A stretch of DNA of 64,000 bases from the NCBI RefSeq assembly GCF_017642925.1, contig NZ_JAEPOL010000006.1, forward strand, positions 119,654-183,653, given 5' to 3'. Below are positions 1 through 6,345 of this stretch, piece after piece. The position numbers were made by a program, and so were the translations under genes. The stretch comes from Maricaulis sp. Lineage in GTDB: Bacteria; Pseudomonadota; Alphaproteobacteria; Caulobacterales; Maricaulaceae. The number at the start of each line of letters is the position of its first letter. Positions within the stretch are counted from its first letter, which is position 1. A model generated the notes under the pieces. It did no database searches. It was not told where the DNA came from and saw nothing but the letters and a program-made list of their open reading frames with translations.

Positions 1-484
1 CCAGATCGCGAGCCAGACCAATCTTCTCGCGCTCAATGCCACCATTGAGGCCGCCCGCGCAGGCGAGGCAGGCAAGGGCTTCGCCGTCGTGGCGAGCGAA
101 GTGAAGGCCCTGGCCGAACAGACCACGAAGGCGACGGAAGACATCACCGCCCAAGTCGCCTCGGTGCAGGACGTCGCCCGTCAGTCGGAGACCGCGATCC
201 GCAATATCGCCGCAACGATCGACCGCATCAGTGCCCTGTCCGGAACGATCCGCCAGGCCGTCGAGGACCAGTCCAGCGCCACCCATCAGATCGATGACAG
301 CGCCCGGATCGCCAGCACAAGCTCCGAGCGCGTCGCGGAGAATGTCGCCCGGCTGGACACGGCCATGACATCGAGCCGGAATGCGACCGCCGGGATGCAA
401 CGCGCCTCAAGCGACCTCACCTCGGCCTCCGGCGAGCTGCACGTCCAGGTGACGCAGTTCCTCGAAAGCATCCGGGCTGCCTGA
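1..484 (+). CDS. Methyl-accepting chemotaxis protein, C-terminal part (truncated by window edge)
   Basis: The reading frame is already open at base 2 and ends at 484, so only the C-terminal ~160 residues are present. The first residues form the very conserved signalling hairpin of chemoreceptors ([18 protein letters not shown], then [18 protein letters not shown]), which contacts CheA and CheW at the cytoplasmic tip. The rest is an alanine- and serine-rich heptad coiled coil, the returning arm of the four-helix bundle. No CheR/CheB-tethering pentapeptide is seen at the end (LESIRAA). The sensory domain and any membrane segments lie upstream of the window, so the ligand cannot be inferred. No chemotaxis genes follow. 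Confidence 0.95.
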   Translation, partial: QIASQTNLLALNATIEAARAGEAGKGFAVVASEVKALAEQTTKATEDITAQVASVQDVARQSETAIRNIAATIDRISALSGTIRQAVEDQSSATHQIDDSARIASTSSERVAENVARLDTAMTSSRNATAGMQRASSDLTSASGELHVQVTQFLESIRAA

Positions 485-495
485 ACCAGGCCCGC

Positions 496-987
496 CTATT
501 GCTCGCGCAGGAAGACTTTCGATACGGCGCGATAGCCCCGCGCCTCGAAGAAGCTGTGGGCGCGATCATTGGCAATGCCGCTTTCCAGCATGATCCGGTC
601 GGCATTGTTTTCGCGGCAGAGCGTCTCGGCAGCTTGGAGCAGCCGGGACCCCAGTCCATGGCCCCGCCCGTCTTCACCGACCAGCAGGTCCTCGATCGTC
701 GCGATCCGGGTGCCGGCAGCACTTTCGAGCGCAACCGCGCACAATCCCGCGATCGAATCGCCCCGCCGCGCGACAAGCACAAACCCGCCGCCTTCCAGGC
801 AGGCCGAGAAATCCCTCGCCAGCACGACATCCAGATCCTCCGCCCAGCGCTTTCCGTCCGGACTGCGGCCGGACAGGATTTCCCCGTGCGAGATATAGGC
901 CGGCATCGGCCGGAGCTGGGCAGCCGCCCATTCGGCTGCTGCGGCAATTCCGGCGGGCTCAAGCGGGCGGATATCGATATCAGGCAT
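496..987 (-). CDS. GNAT family N-acetyltransferase
   Basis: This 163-residue protein has the single-domain GNAT fold size. The acetyl-CoA pyrophosphate-binding motif A is clear near residues 102-115 (VGEDGRGHGLGSRLL), preceded by the beta-strand ATIEDLLV. The C-terminal motif B is also typical (ESGIANDRAHSFFEARGYRAVSK). The substrate cannot be told; small molecules, amino-acid derivatives and protein N-termini are all possible. The ATG at 987 overlaps the end of the upstream gene (stop at 980-982), so the two are probably co-transcribed. It lies about 1.5 kb from an orphan YjhX-like gene, whose E. coli partner is a GNAT antitoxin, but the distance and opposite strand make a functional pair doubtful. 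Confidence 0.85.
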   Translation of the reverse strand: MPDIDIRPLEPAGIAAAAEWAAAQLRPMPAYISHGEILSGRSPDGKRWAEDLDVVLARDFSACLEGGGFVLVARRGDSIAGLCAVALESAAGTRIATIEDLLVGEDGRGHGLGSRLLQAAETLCRENNADRIMLESGIANDRAHSFFEARGYRAVSKVFLREQ

Positions 988-1531
988 TGTCGAGCCACTT
1001 TTTGACCGTGCGGCACTTCATCTGCTTCGCCGCCGCCTCGAAGAAGAAGTGCTGGCGCTCTTCAAAGGGTATGGAGAGGTCCGGAACGGTGCGGAAATAG
1101 GTGTCGAATATACCCCGCATGTCCGGTGAATAGTGCAGCCGGTAGTCAGGCCAGTTGCGCCGGAACCAGCCCATCTCCGACACTTCGAGAAACCAGGACA
1201 CCCAGGTCCCGAAAATCATCGGATCGAGATTGCCCCGGCTGCGCAGCCGCACCGCAATCTCGAACAGGTTCAGGATCTGGAGGAAGTAATTGTTGGCAAC
1301 GACAGTCTCTTCATCATCCAGCTCGACCGGCCTGTCCCCGGGCTCGTTGAATATCCGGGCCAGAACGGCGCGATGCTCTGCTTCGAAGCGGAAGATGTTC
1401 AGCGCTTCGGCCTCCAGATTGATATAGGTGGAACGCCGGGTTTCCCGCGCATTCCACATCACACCGATGATCAGCGCGGCAAATGCTGCGATGTCCAGCG
1501 TCCCGAGTATCGGTGGTAACCAGTCCGGCAT
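980..1531 (-). CDS. Membrane-anchored protein of unknown function
   Basis: The 183-residue product starts with one strongly hydrophobic helix (about residues 5-25, ILGTLDIAAFAALIIGVMW) followed by a soluble, aromatic- and charge-rich region. This predicts an N-terminal anchor with a cytoplasmic domain. The layout resembles DUF4760-like proteins, but I do not recognise a firm family. The ATG at 1531 is preferred over an upstream in-frame start at 1612 because a strong ribosome-binding site (GGGGGAGGGATC) lies directly before it and the TM segment then sits at the N-terminus. The 3' end overlaps the GNAT gene by 8 nt, implying a two-gene unit. Confidence 0.7.
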   Translation of the reverse strand: MPDWLPPILGTLDIAAFAALIIGVMWNARETRRSTYINLEAEALNIFRFEAEHRAVLARIFNEPGDRPVELDDEETVVANNYFLQILNLFEIAVRLRSRGNLDPMIFGTWVSWFLEVSEMGWFRRNWPDYRLHYSPDMRGIFDTYFRTVPDLSIPFEERQHFFFEAAAKQMKCRTVKKWLDNA

Positions 1532-1705
1532 GATCCCTCCCCCGTCTGCAATCTGCAGAATATCCGCCCGCAGCGCGCGAGACACACCTTTCCTCAGCCC
1601 GCCCACGGCCAATTTGCATGACTATCCTGCAAAGCCATGCACGAGAAATTCCGTGACCTTTCTGCGCGCTCCGGTTATGCGGGCGGCCACAGACAGGACA
1701 CCGGC
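1532..1705. promoter_or_regulatory. Divergent intergenic region with a short perfect dyad
   Basis: This spacer separates the minus-strand unknown/GNAT pair from plus-strand marC, so it must hold the promoters of both. A perfect inverted repeat TCTGCA-ATC-TGCAGA lies at 1545-1559, just upstream of the minus-strand start. It could be a regulator site, but there is no regulator gene next to it and a dyad this short can arise by chance. Confidence 0.3.
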
Positions 1706-2347
1706 ATGCTCGAACTCTTCACCTCCGCCCTGGTCACCTTCTTCGTGGCCATCGACCCGCCCGGCGTGGCGCCGATCTTTGCGGCGCTGACCGATGGCGC
1801 GCCGAAATCGCACCGCCGTTCGATGGCGATCCGCTCGGTGGTGATTGCCTCGGGCGTACTGCTGGGCTTCGCCCTGGGCGGGGCCTGGCTGCTGAACGCC
1901 ATGCATATCTCGCTGGACGCTTTCCGCGCCGCCGGCGGCGTTCTGCTGTTCCTGATGGCGCTGGAAATGATCTTCGAGAAGCGTACCGAGCGCCGCGAGG
2001 AGCGCGCCGAGGAAATCATCGGCGAACACGATACGCATCCGGAAAAGTGGGACGACATCTCTGTCTTCCCGATGGCCATCCCGATGCTGGCTGGCCCCGG
2101 CGCCATCGCCACAATGATGCTCTTCATGTCCGACGCCACCAGCCTGACCGAGCAAGGCATTGTTCTGGCGGCCGTGGCGATCATCCTGGTTTTCTGTCTG
2201 GTCGTCTTCCTGATGATCGGTCCGGTGATGAAGCTGATCGGCGAGTCGATGGCGGCCATGATCACCCGGATCCTCGGCGTCATCCTTGCCGCACTGGCCG
2301 CGCAATTCATCTTTGACGGGATCAAGGGCGCCCTGATGGGCGGGTAA
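1706..2347 (+). CDS. marC: MarC family integral membrane protein
   Basis: The 213-residue product matches the usual size and pattern of the MarC/UPF0056 family. It has about six hydrophobic helices, an N-terminal FFVAIDPPGVAPIFAAL segment and a central FPMAIPMLAGPGAIATMM segment, both hallmarks of the family. A charged cytoplasmic loop (EKRTERREERAEE) separates the halves. Function is not settled: the family was first linked to multiple antibiotic resistance, but that link has been withdrawn for E. coli MarC. The ATG at 1706 is chosen because the protein then begins with the first TM helix; an upstream start at 1637 would add a 23-residue polar tail without family resemblance. Confidence 0.9.
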   Translation: MLELFTSALVTFFVAIDPPGVAPIFAALTDGAPKSHRRSMAIRSVVIASGVLLGFALGGAWLLNAMHISLDAFRAAGGVLLFLMALEMIFEKRTERREERAEEIIGEHDTHPEKWDDISVFPMAIPMLAGPGAIATMMLFMSDATSLTEQGIVLAAVAIILVFCLVVFLMIGPVMKLIGESMAAMITRILGVILAALAAQFIFDGIKGALMGG

Positions 2348-2387
2348 CCGCCCCCGCCCGGCTTGCACGGCAACGCCGAAGCGACTA

Positions 2388-2468
2388 TCTCCGAAAACCT
2401 GACTTTCGGAGACTTTATGTCCATCAGCCAAGAGGCCCGATAGGGCCCGGTCAAGACCGACCGGGCCT
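2388..2468 (+). terminator. Two hairpins downstream of marC
   Basis: The first hairpin (2388-2412) pairs TCTCCGAAA with TTTCGGAGA around a 7-nt loop and is followed by CTTTAT, which fits a weak intrinsic terminator. The second (2442-2468) pairs AGGGCCCGGTC with GACCGGGCCT with one bulged G and has no T-tract. Together they probably end marC transcription before the yjhX-like gene. Nothing else is seen in 2348-2540. Confidence 0.4.
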
Positions 2469-2540
2469 GATCGATCGACGCTGCCGCATGCGTGAGCTGC
2501 GGCCGGCGTTTTCGTGTGCCTTTTTCAAGCTGACATCACC

Positions 2541-2798
2541 ATGGACATATCCAAGCCCGAGCAGCGGGTCCTGCACCTGCTCGCCCAGGGCGGCCGTATC
2601 GATTTCGAGAAGGACGAACGCGGCCGCATTATCGATATCACCACCGTCACGCGCGACGGATGGGCCTGGAACGGCTGTTCCCTTGCCCTCTTCGCCAAGC
2701 TGCGGCGCCGGCGCTATATCGCGTCGCACGGCAGCGGCCCCTACCGGATCACCCGGCTGGGCCTGAAACGCGTCCGGTCTCAACCCGACAACCGGTAA
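2541..2798 (+). CDS. yjhX: YjhX/TopAI family (UPF0386) toxin-like protein
   Basis: The 85-residue product matches E. coli YjhX in length and almost throughout in pattern: an N-terminal [14 protein letters not shown] helix, a central [16 protein letters not shown] segment and the ending [20 protein letters not shown]. coli YjhX (TopAI) inhibits topoisomerase I and is neutralised by the GNAT-fold antitoxin YjhQ. Here no antitoxin gene adjoins it: marC lies upstream and a small membrane protein downstream. The ATG at 2541 gives exact family length; an upstream in-frame start at 2514 would add nine residues not seen in the family. Orphan members may be DNA-binding or silent. Confidence 0.85.
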   Translation: MDISKPEQRVLHLLAQGGRIDFEKDERGRIIDITTVTRDGWAWNGCSLALFAKLRRRRYIASHGSGPYRITRLGLKRVRSQPDNR

Positions 2799-2802
2799 CA
2801 GA

Positions 2803-2836
2803 CCGCCGCCGGCGCCCTTCAAGGCGCCGGCGGCGG
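2803..2836 (+). terminator. Strong GC hairpin after the YjhX-like gene
   Basis: Five bases after the stop codon a perfect 14-bp stem (CCGCCGCCGGCGCC with GGCGCCGGCGGCGG) closes on the loop CTTCAA. There is no T-tract after it, so it may act as an RNA-stabilising 3' end or a Rho-assisted terminator rather than a classical intrinsic one. Confidence 0.6.
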
Positions 2837-2918
2837 AAACCGATCGTTAGCCAACACCTGCCATGATAAGGCCCTGAAGGACCGCTACCGGTCTCTTGAG
2901 GGGGGACTGGAGGAGTAG

Positions 2919-3107
2919 ATGGCATTCCGCCTGATCGTGCTGCTCACGGCAGCCACCCTGTCATCGGCCGGCTTTACCGCGGCCGCCTGGAGCCTGACCC
3001 GCGGTCAGACCGATCAGGCGATCGCGTTCGGCTGGCCGGCCGTCGCGGTCGCTATCACCGTTGCCATCCTTGTCCCCTTCGGCAAACGCCCGGGTACAGA
3101 CAGCTAG
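2919..3107 (+). CDS. Small two-helix membrane protein
   Basis: The 62-residue product has two hydrophobic stretches (about residues 4-25 and 35-53) joined by a short polar loop (LTRGQTDQA), with a positively charged C-terminus. This predicts a helical hairpin in the inner membrane. Translation is supported by a near-perfect ribosome-binding site (GGAGGAG) five bases before the ATG. I recognise no family and no function. Its TAG stop lies inside the 7-bp direct repeat that flanks the palindromic element at 3109-3164. Confidence 0.6.
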   Translation: MAFRLIVLLTAATLSSAGFTAAAWSLTRGQTDQAIAFGWPAVAVAITVAILVPFGKRPGTDS

Positions 3108-3108
3108 A

Positions 3109-3164
3109 GCATTTTCAGCAAAAGTGGGGACCGGTTTTGCGGTCCGAGAATGCGACCACAAAAA
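3109..3164. repeat. Alphaproteobacterial nested-palindrome element flanked by 7-bp direct repeats
   Basis: The element carries nested arms: GCATTTTC near its start pairs loosely with GAGAATGC near its end, and the inner arms GCAAAA and TTTTGC are perfect. This GCATTTTC...AAGTGG...ACCGGTTTTGC pattern recurs between genes in many Rhizobiales and relatives, from general knowledge. It fills the whole gap between two convergent genes. AGCTAGA occurs at both edges (3102-3108 and 3165-3171), and the TAG stop codons of both neighbours lie in these copies. That could be a target-site duplication. Confidence 0.6.
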
Positions 3165-3166
3165 AG

Positions 3167-4021
3167 CTAGACCTTCGGCGAAAAGAACGGCGCGTAGAGA
3201 TCCTGGCGGCGATCCCGGAAGAAGCCCCAGGCTGCGCGGTGACGCTGCAGGAAGTCCAGGTCATAGGTCGATGAGACCACGCCGGTCTCGTTCCGGCCCA
3301 GCTCTTCCAGCTTTTCACCCGTATGATCGGTGACGAAGGATGAACCATAGAAGACCTGGCCATCCTCATTGCCGATCCGGTTGGCGGCGATCACGGGAAT
3401 GACGTTCGAGACGGCGTGCCCCTGCATCGCCCGCTGCCAGCGGATAGCGGTGTCGAGGCTGTCATCATGCGGCTCCGAACCGATCGCGGTCGGGTAGAGC
3501 AGCACCTCTGCTCCCAGCATGGTCATGCAGCGCGCCGCTTCCGGGAACCACTGGTCCCAGCAGATGCCCACACCGATCTTGCCGGCCTTCGTATCCCAGA
3601 CCTTGAAACCGGTATCGCCCGGCCGGAAGTAGAACTTCTCCATATAGCCGGGACCGTCGGGAATATGGCTCTTGCGGTAGACGCCCAGCGCCTTGCCATC
3701 GGCATCCAGCACGACGAGCGAATTGTAGTAGTGCGGCCCGTCGCGCTCATAGATCGAGACCGGAATGACCACGCCCAGTTCGGCAGCCAGCGGCGCCAGC
3801 GCCGTCACGCAGGGATGTTCCATCGCCGGCCAGGCCGTCGCGAAGAAGCGCTCGTCCTGGACCTTGCAGAAATAGGGCCCCTGGAAGAGTTCCGGCGGCA
3901 GCACGACCTGGGCGCCGCGGCCGGCAGCCTCGCGCACGAGTTCTTTCACGGTCGCGATATTGGCGTCCATGTCCTCGCCGAATGCCGCCTGCAGGGCGGC
4001 CACCGAAATCGTACGGGCCAT
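3167..4021 (-). CDS. aguB: N-carbamoylputrescine amidase
   Basis: This 284-residue nitrilase-superfamily enzyme hydrolyses N-carbamoylputrescine to putrescine, CO2 and ammonia in the cytoplasm. The catalytic triad is readable: Glu44 (LPPELFQGPY), Lys117 (YRKSHIPDGPGYMEKFYF) and Cys154 (GVGICWDQWFPEAAR). The PDGPGYMEKFYFRPGDTGF stretch is characteristic of AguB rather than of general nitrilases. It is the last gene of a three-gene minus-strand operon with aguA, four bases after the serine hydrolase. The ATG at 4021 has GGAGGA about nine bases upstream, overlapping the preceding stop, which suggests translational coupling. Confidence 0.95.
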   Translation of the reverse strand: MARTISVAALQAAFGEDMDANIATVKELVREAAGRGAQVVLPPELFQGPYFCKVQDERFFATAWPAMEHPCVTALAPLAAELGVVIPVSIYERDGPHYYNSLVVLDADGKALGVYRKSHIPDGPGYMEKFYFRPGDTGFKVWDTKAGKIGVGICWDQWFPEAARCMTMLGAEVLLYPTAIGSEPHDDSLDTAIRWQRAMQGHAVSNVIPVIAANRIGNEDGQVFYGSSFVTDHTGEKLEELGRNETGVVSSTYDLDFLQRHRAAWGFFRDRRQDLYAPFFSPKV

Positions 4022-4025
4022 CCCG

Positions 4026-5198
4026 TCAGTCCTCCATAACCTCTTCGATCCAGTCGCCCGGCCCGTCGCCGGTGCGCAGATCCATCACGGTCGGCCACAG
4101 CCACCAGGCCGGCCGGTTGTCCGAATTCCACAGCGCCACAAAGGCAAAACCGGTCTCCGGTTCGAGCACGATCTGGGCGCCATAGCCGGACAGATAGCCC
4201 GAGTGCAGCACCAGCGTGCGGTCGCCCCATTCATAGATGCGCCAGCCGAGCCCGTAGGCCGTGCTGTCGACCCGATCGCGCAGCCGGCCCAGACGGCGCG
4301 TCTCGCGCAGCGTGTCGGTCAGCGGGCTGTGGATGCGCACCCGCACGGCCTCGTCCAGCCCGGGCAATGTTCCCAGCTGTACCTGCGCCCAGGCGATCAG
4401 ATCGTTCAGCGACAGGTTCAGGCCGGACGCCGACGGGATAGAATCATAGGGGGTGGTCGGATTGCCCGGTGTATTCGCCGTACGCCGCCAGCCGCTGTGC
4501 GGCCGCGCCCAGGAGGGTGACGCTTCGAGCGCCGCCGTTCCGACCGACGCGGCCGGCAGCCCCAGAGGCTCGATCACATAATCACGCAGCGCCGTGTTGA
4601 AATCGGTCCCGGTGGCGTCCTCCACCACGCTTTCCAGCGCCGAGAAGGCGACGTTCTGGTAGGTGTAGCAATCGCCGACCGGGCACAGAAGATCGACCCC
4701 GGCCAGGCGCATGCGAATGCGGTCCGGCGCCTGTCCGGCTTCCAGGTCCAGATCGTAGGCATTGGGCGGCAGGCCGGTGCGGTGGCTGGCGATTTCCTCC
4801 AGCGTCGGCTGGCGATCGCCGCGCAGCTGCAACACATCGACCGGCACCGGCGCGCTCATATCGACCAGGCCCTGCGCCTCGAGCACGCCCAGCAAGGTGC
4901 CGGTGAAGGTCTTGGACACCGAGGCGGCGCGGAACATCGTCTCCGCGGTGACGGTCTCGCCGGACCCGGCAGCGGTCTCACCATGGGTATAGATGAAGAC
5001 CGGTTCGCCGTGCTCGATCACGGCCGCCACAAGGCCGACCACACGCTGGTCTCCAGCGGCCTCGTCCAGCCTTTCGCGCAAGGCGCCAAGATAGGGATAG
5101 TCTTCCCGCTCGGTCGGGCTGGCGCTGTCATGGCCGGCGGCAGCCGCCGGCACCGTCGAGACGAGCACAAGGCCCAGGGCAGTCAGTACGCTTCGCAT
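4026..5198 (-). CDS. Secreted serine hydrolase, beta-lactamase/class C fold
   Basis: The 390-residue product starts with a signal peptide (about residues 1-21, ending AAAAG). The serine beta-lactamase-like fold follows, with the nucleophile motif S93-V-S-K96 (FRAASVSKTFTG), a Tyr-x-Asn-type motif (TYQNVAFSALE) and a late HSGYLSGYG replacing the KTG box. This fits periplasmic esterases, D-amino-acid peptidases or EstB-like enzymes more than antibiotic-degrading lactamases. It lies between aguA and aguB with gaps of 6 and 4 bases. The ATG at 5198 is favoured over the TTG at 5201 because it gives the better spacing from GAGGA. Confidence 0.85.
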   Translation of the reverse strand: MRSVLTALGLVLVSTVPAAAAGHDSASPTEREDYPYLGALRERLDEAAGDQRVVGLVAAVIEHGEPVFIYTHGETAAGSGETVTAETMFRAASVSKTFTGTLLGVLEAQGLVDMSAPVPVDVLQLRGDRQPTLEEIASHRTGLPPNAYDLDLEAGQAPDRIRMRLAGVDLLCPVGDCYTYQNVAFSALESVVEDATGTDFNTALRDYVIEPLGLPAASVGTAALEASPSWARPHSGWRRTANTPGNPTTPYDSIPSASGLNLSLNDLIAWAQVQLGTLPGLDEAVRVRIHSPLTDTLRETRRLGRLRDRVDSTAYGLGWRIYEWGDRTLVLHSGYLSGYGAQIVLEPETGFAFVALWNSDNRPAWWLWPTVMDLRTGDGPGDWIEEVMED

Positions 5199-5204
5199 CA
5201 ATCC

Positions 5205-6239
5205 TCACACTCCGGGCTGATGGCATGTGACACAATGGAAAGCCCCTCCGCCCGAAAGTATGGCACGCGCTGACGATCCGACAACGGTGTGATGCGGAAA
5301 CAGGGGGCGAAGCGCTGCAACGGCAGCGTTTGCGCTGGCCGTGCCATAGGTCGGCACGACCACATTGCGCGGTCCGATCACCCAGTTCATGTGGCTGGCG
5401 GGCACGGTCTCGCCATCGCCCAGATCCACCCGCCCCGGAGACGGGATGGTGTAGACTTTCAGCCGCCGGCCCTTGGCGTCGGTCATGCGCGAAAGCTGCC
5501 GGGCGATCGATGACAGCACCGCGGTCTGCGGATCGTCCTCGCCCGACGGCGCCTGGCAGATCACAACACCCGGCCGGGCAAAGCGGACGATATTGTCGAT
5601 ATGCCCGTCGGTGTGATCGGCAACCAGGCCCTCATCGATCCACAACACCTTGCGCACACCGAAAGTCTGCTTGAGCACATCCTCGACCTGCGCCTCGGTG
5701 AGGCCGGGATTGCGGTTGGGATTGAGCAGGCATTGCCGCGTCGTGATCAGTGTGCCGTCGCCGTCGAACTCCAGCGCGCCGCCTTCGGCAACCAGGTCGA
5801 CATGACGTTCGGACGCGTCCGCCATGCGCGCGATCGCACCGCCCACCGTGTCGTCGCCGGGCAGGTCGTACTTGCCGCCCCAGCCGTTGAAACGGAAGCG
5901 GATGGCAATGTCCTTGCCGTGATCCCTGACGAAGACGGGACCGGTGTCGCGTGCCCAGACATCCCCGAAAGCCTCGCGCACGACGCGCGCACGGCGCCCC
6001 ATCGCCTGGCGGGCCGAAGCCTCGGCCTGGGCCGTCGCCGCGAGCACGACCAGATCCAGCGTTTCGCCGCGGACGGACGGTTCGGCGAGCGCGTTGAGAA
6101 AGGCGCCGAACTCGGCCTGGGCCGGTTCGAGATCCTCTTCCCACAGATCGGCCGCGGACGGCCAGCAGGTGAAGATCCGCCGGACCGGAGCGGTCTCGTG
6201 CGGCAGGGCGAGTGCGGGGGGAAATGGCAGGGTCGTCAT
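5205..6239 (-). CDS. aguA: Agmatine deiminase
   Basis: The 344-residue product belongs to the guanidino-modifying (pentein) fold and converts agmatine to N-carbamoylputrescine and ammonia. Family motifs are present in order: RIFTCWPSAADLWEEDL near the N-terminus, ARDTGPVFVRD, NGWGGKY, LITTRQCLLNPNRNP, VADHTDGHIDNIVRF with the catalytic His/Asp, and the C-terminal nucleophile Cys336 in GGGAFHCVTCHQP. It heads the operon feeding aguB. The ATG at 6239 gives normal length; in-frame starts further upstream would run into the terminator behind the TonB receptor gene. Its promoter must lie in 6240-6345. Confidence 0.95.
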   Translation of the reverse strand: MTTLPFPPALALPHETAPVRRIFTCWPSAADLWEEDLEPAQAEFGAFLNALAEPSVRGETLDLVVLAATAQAEASARQAMGRRARVVREAFGDVWARDTGPVFVRDHGKDIAIRFRFNGWGGKYDLPGDDTVGGAIARMADASERHVDLVAEGGALEFDGDGTLITTRQCLLNPNRNPGLTEAQVEDVLKQTFGVRKVLWIDEGLVADHTDGHIDNIVRFARPGVVICQAPSGEDDPQTAVLSSIARQLSRMTDAKGRRLKVYTIPSPGRVDLGDGETVPASHMNWVIGPRNVVVPTYGTASANAAVAALRPLFPHHTVVGSSARAILSGGGAFHCVTCHQPGV

Positions 6240-6280
6240 GGGCCGCGGCTCTATCATGACGCGGGCCGCCGCGCGAGACA

Positions 6281-6316
6281 CAAAACGAAGAAGGGCGGCC
6301 ACAAGGGCCGCCCTTC
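6281..6316 (-). terminator. Intrinsic terminator of the TonB-dependent receptor gene
   Basis: Read on the minus strand, a perfect 11-bp stem (GAAGGGCGGCC with GGCCGCCCTTC, loop CTTGT) is followed by TTCGTTTTG. It lies 30 bases beyond the receptor stop codon and upstream of aguA, so it insulates the two transcription units. Confidence 0.8.
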
Positions 6317-6345
6317 CACAAGTCCGGTCATCCGGAAAGTCTGGC

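Noticed and set aside
496..2798. GNAT acetyltransferase and YjhX-like protein as a toxin-antitoxin pair
   Set aside because: They lie 1.5 kb apart, on opposite strands and with two genes between them; known YjhX/YjhQ genes are adjacent.
4026..5198. Antibiotic-resistance beta-lactamase
   Set aside because: The fold and SxxK motif fit, but the KTG box is replaced by HSG and the operon context is polyamine metabolism, so a general serine hydrolase is the safer call.
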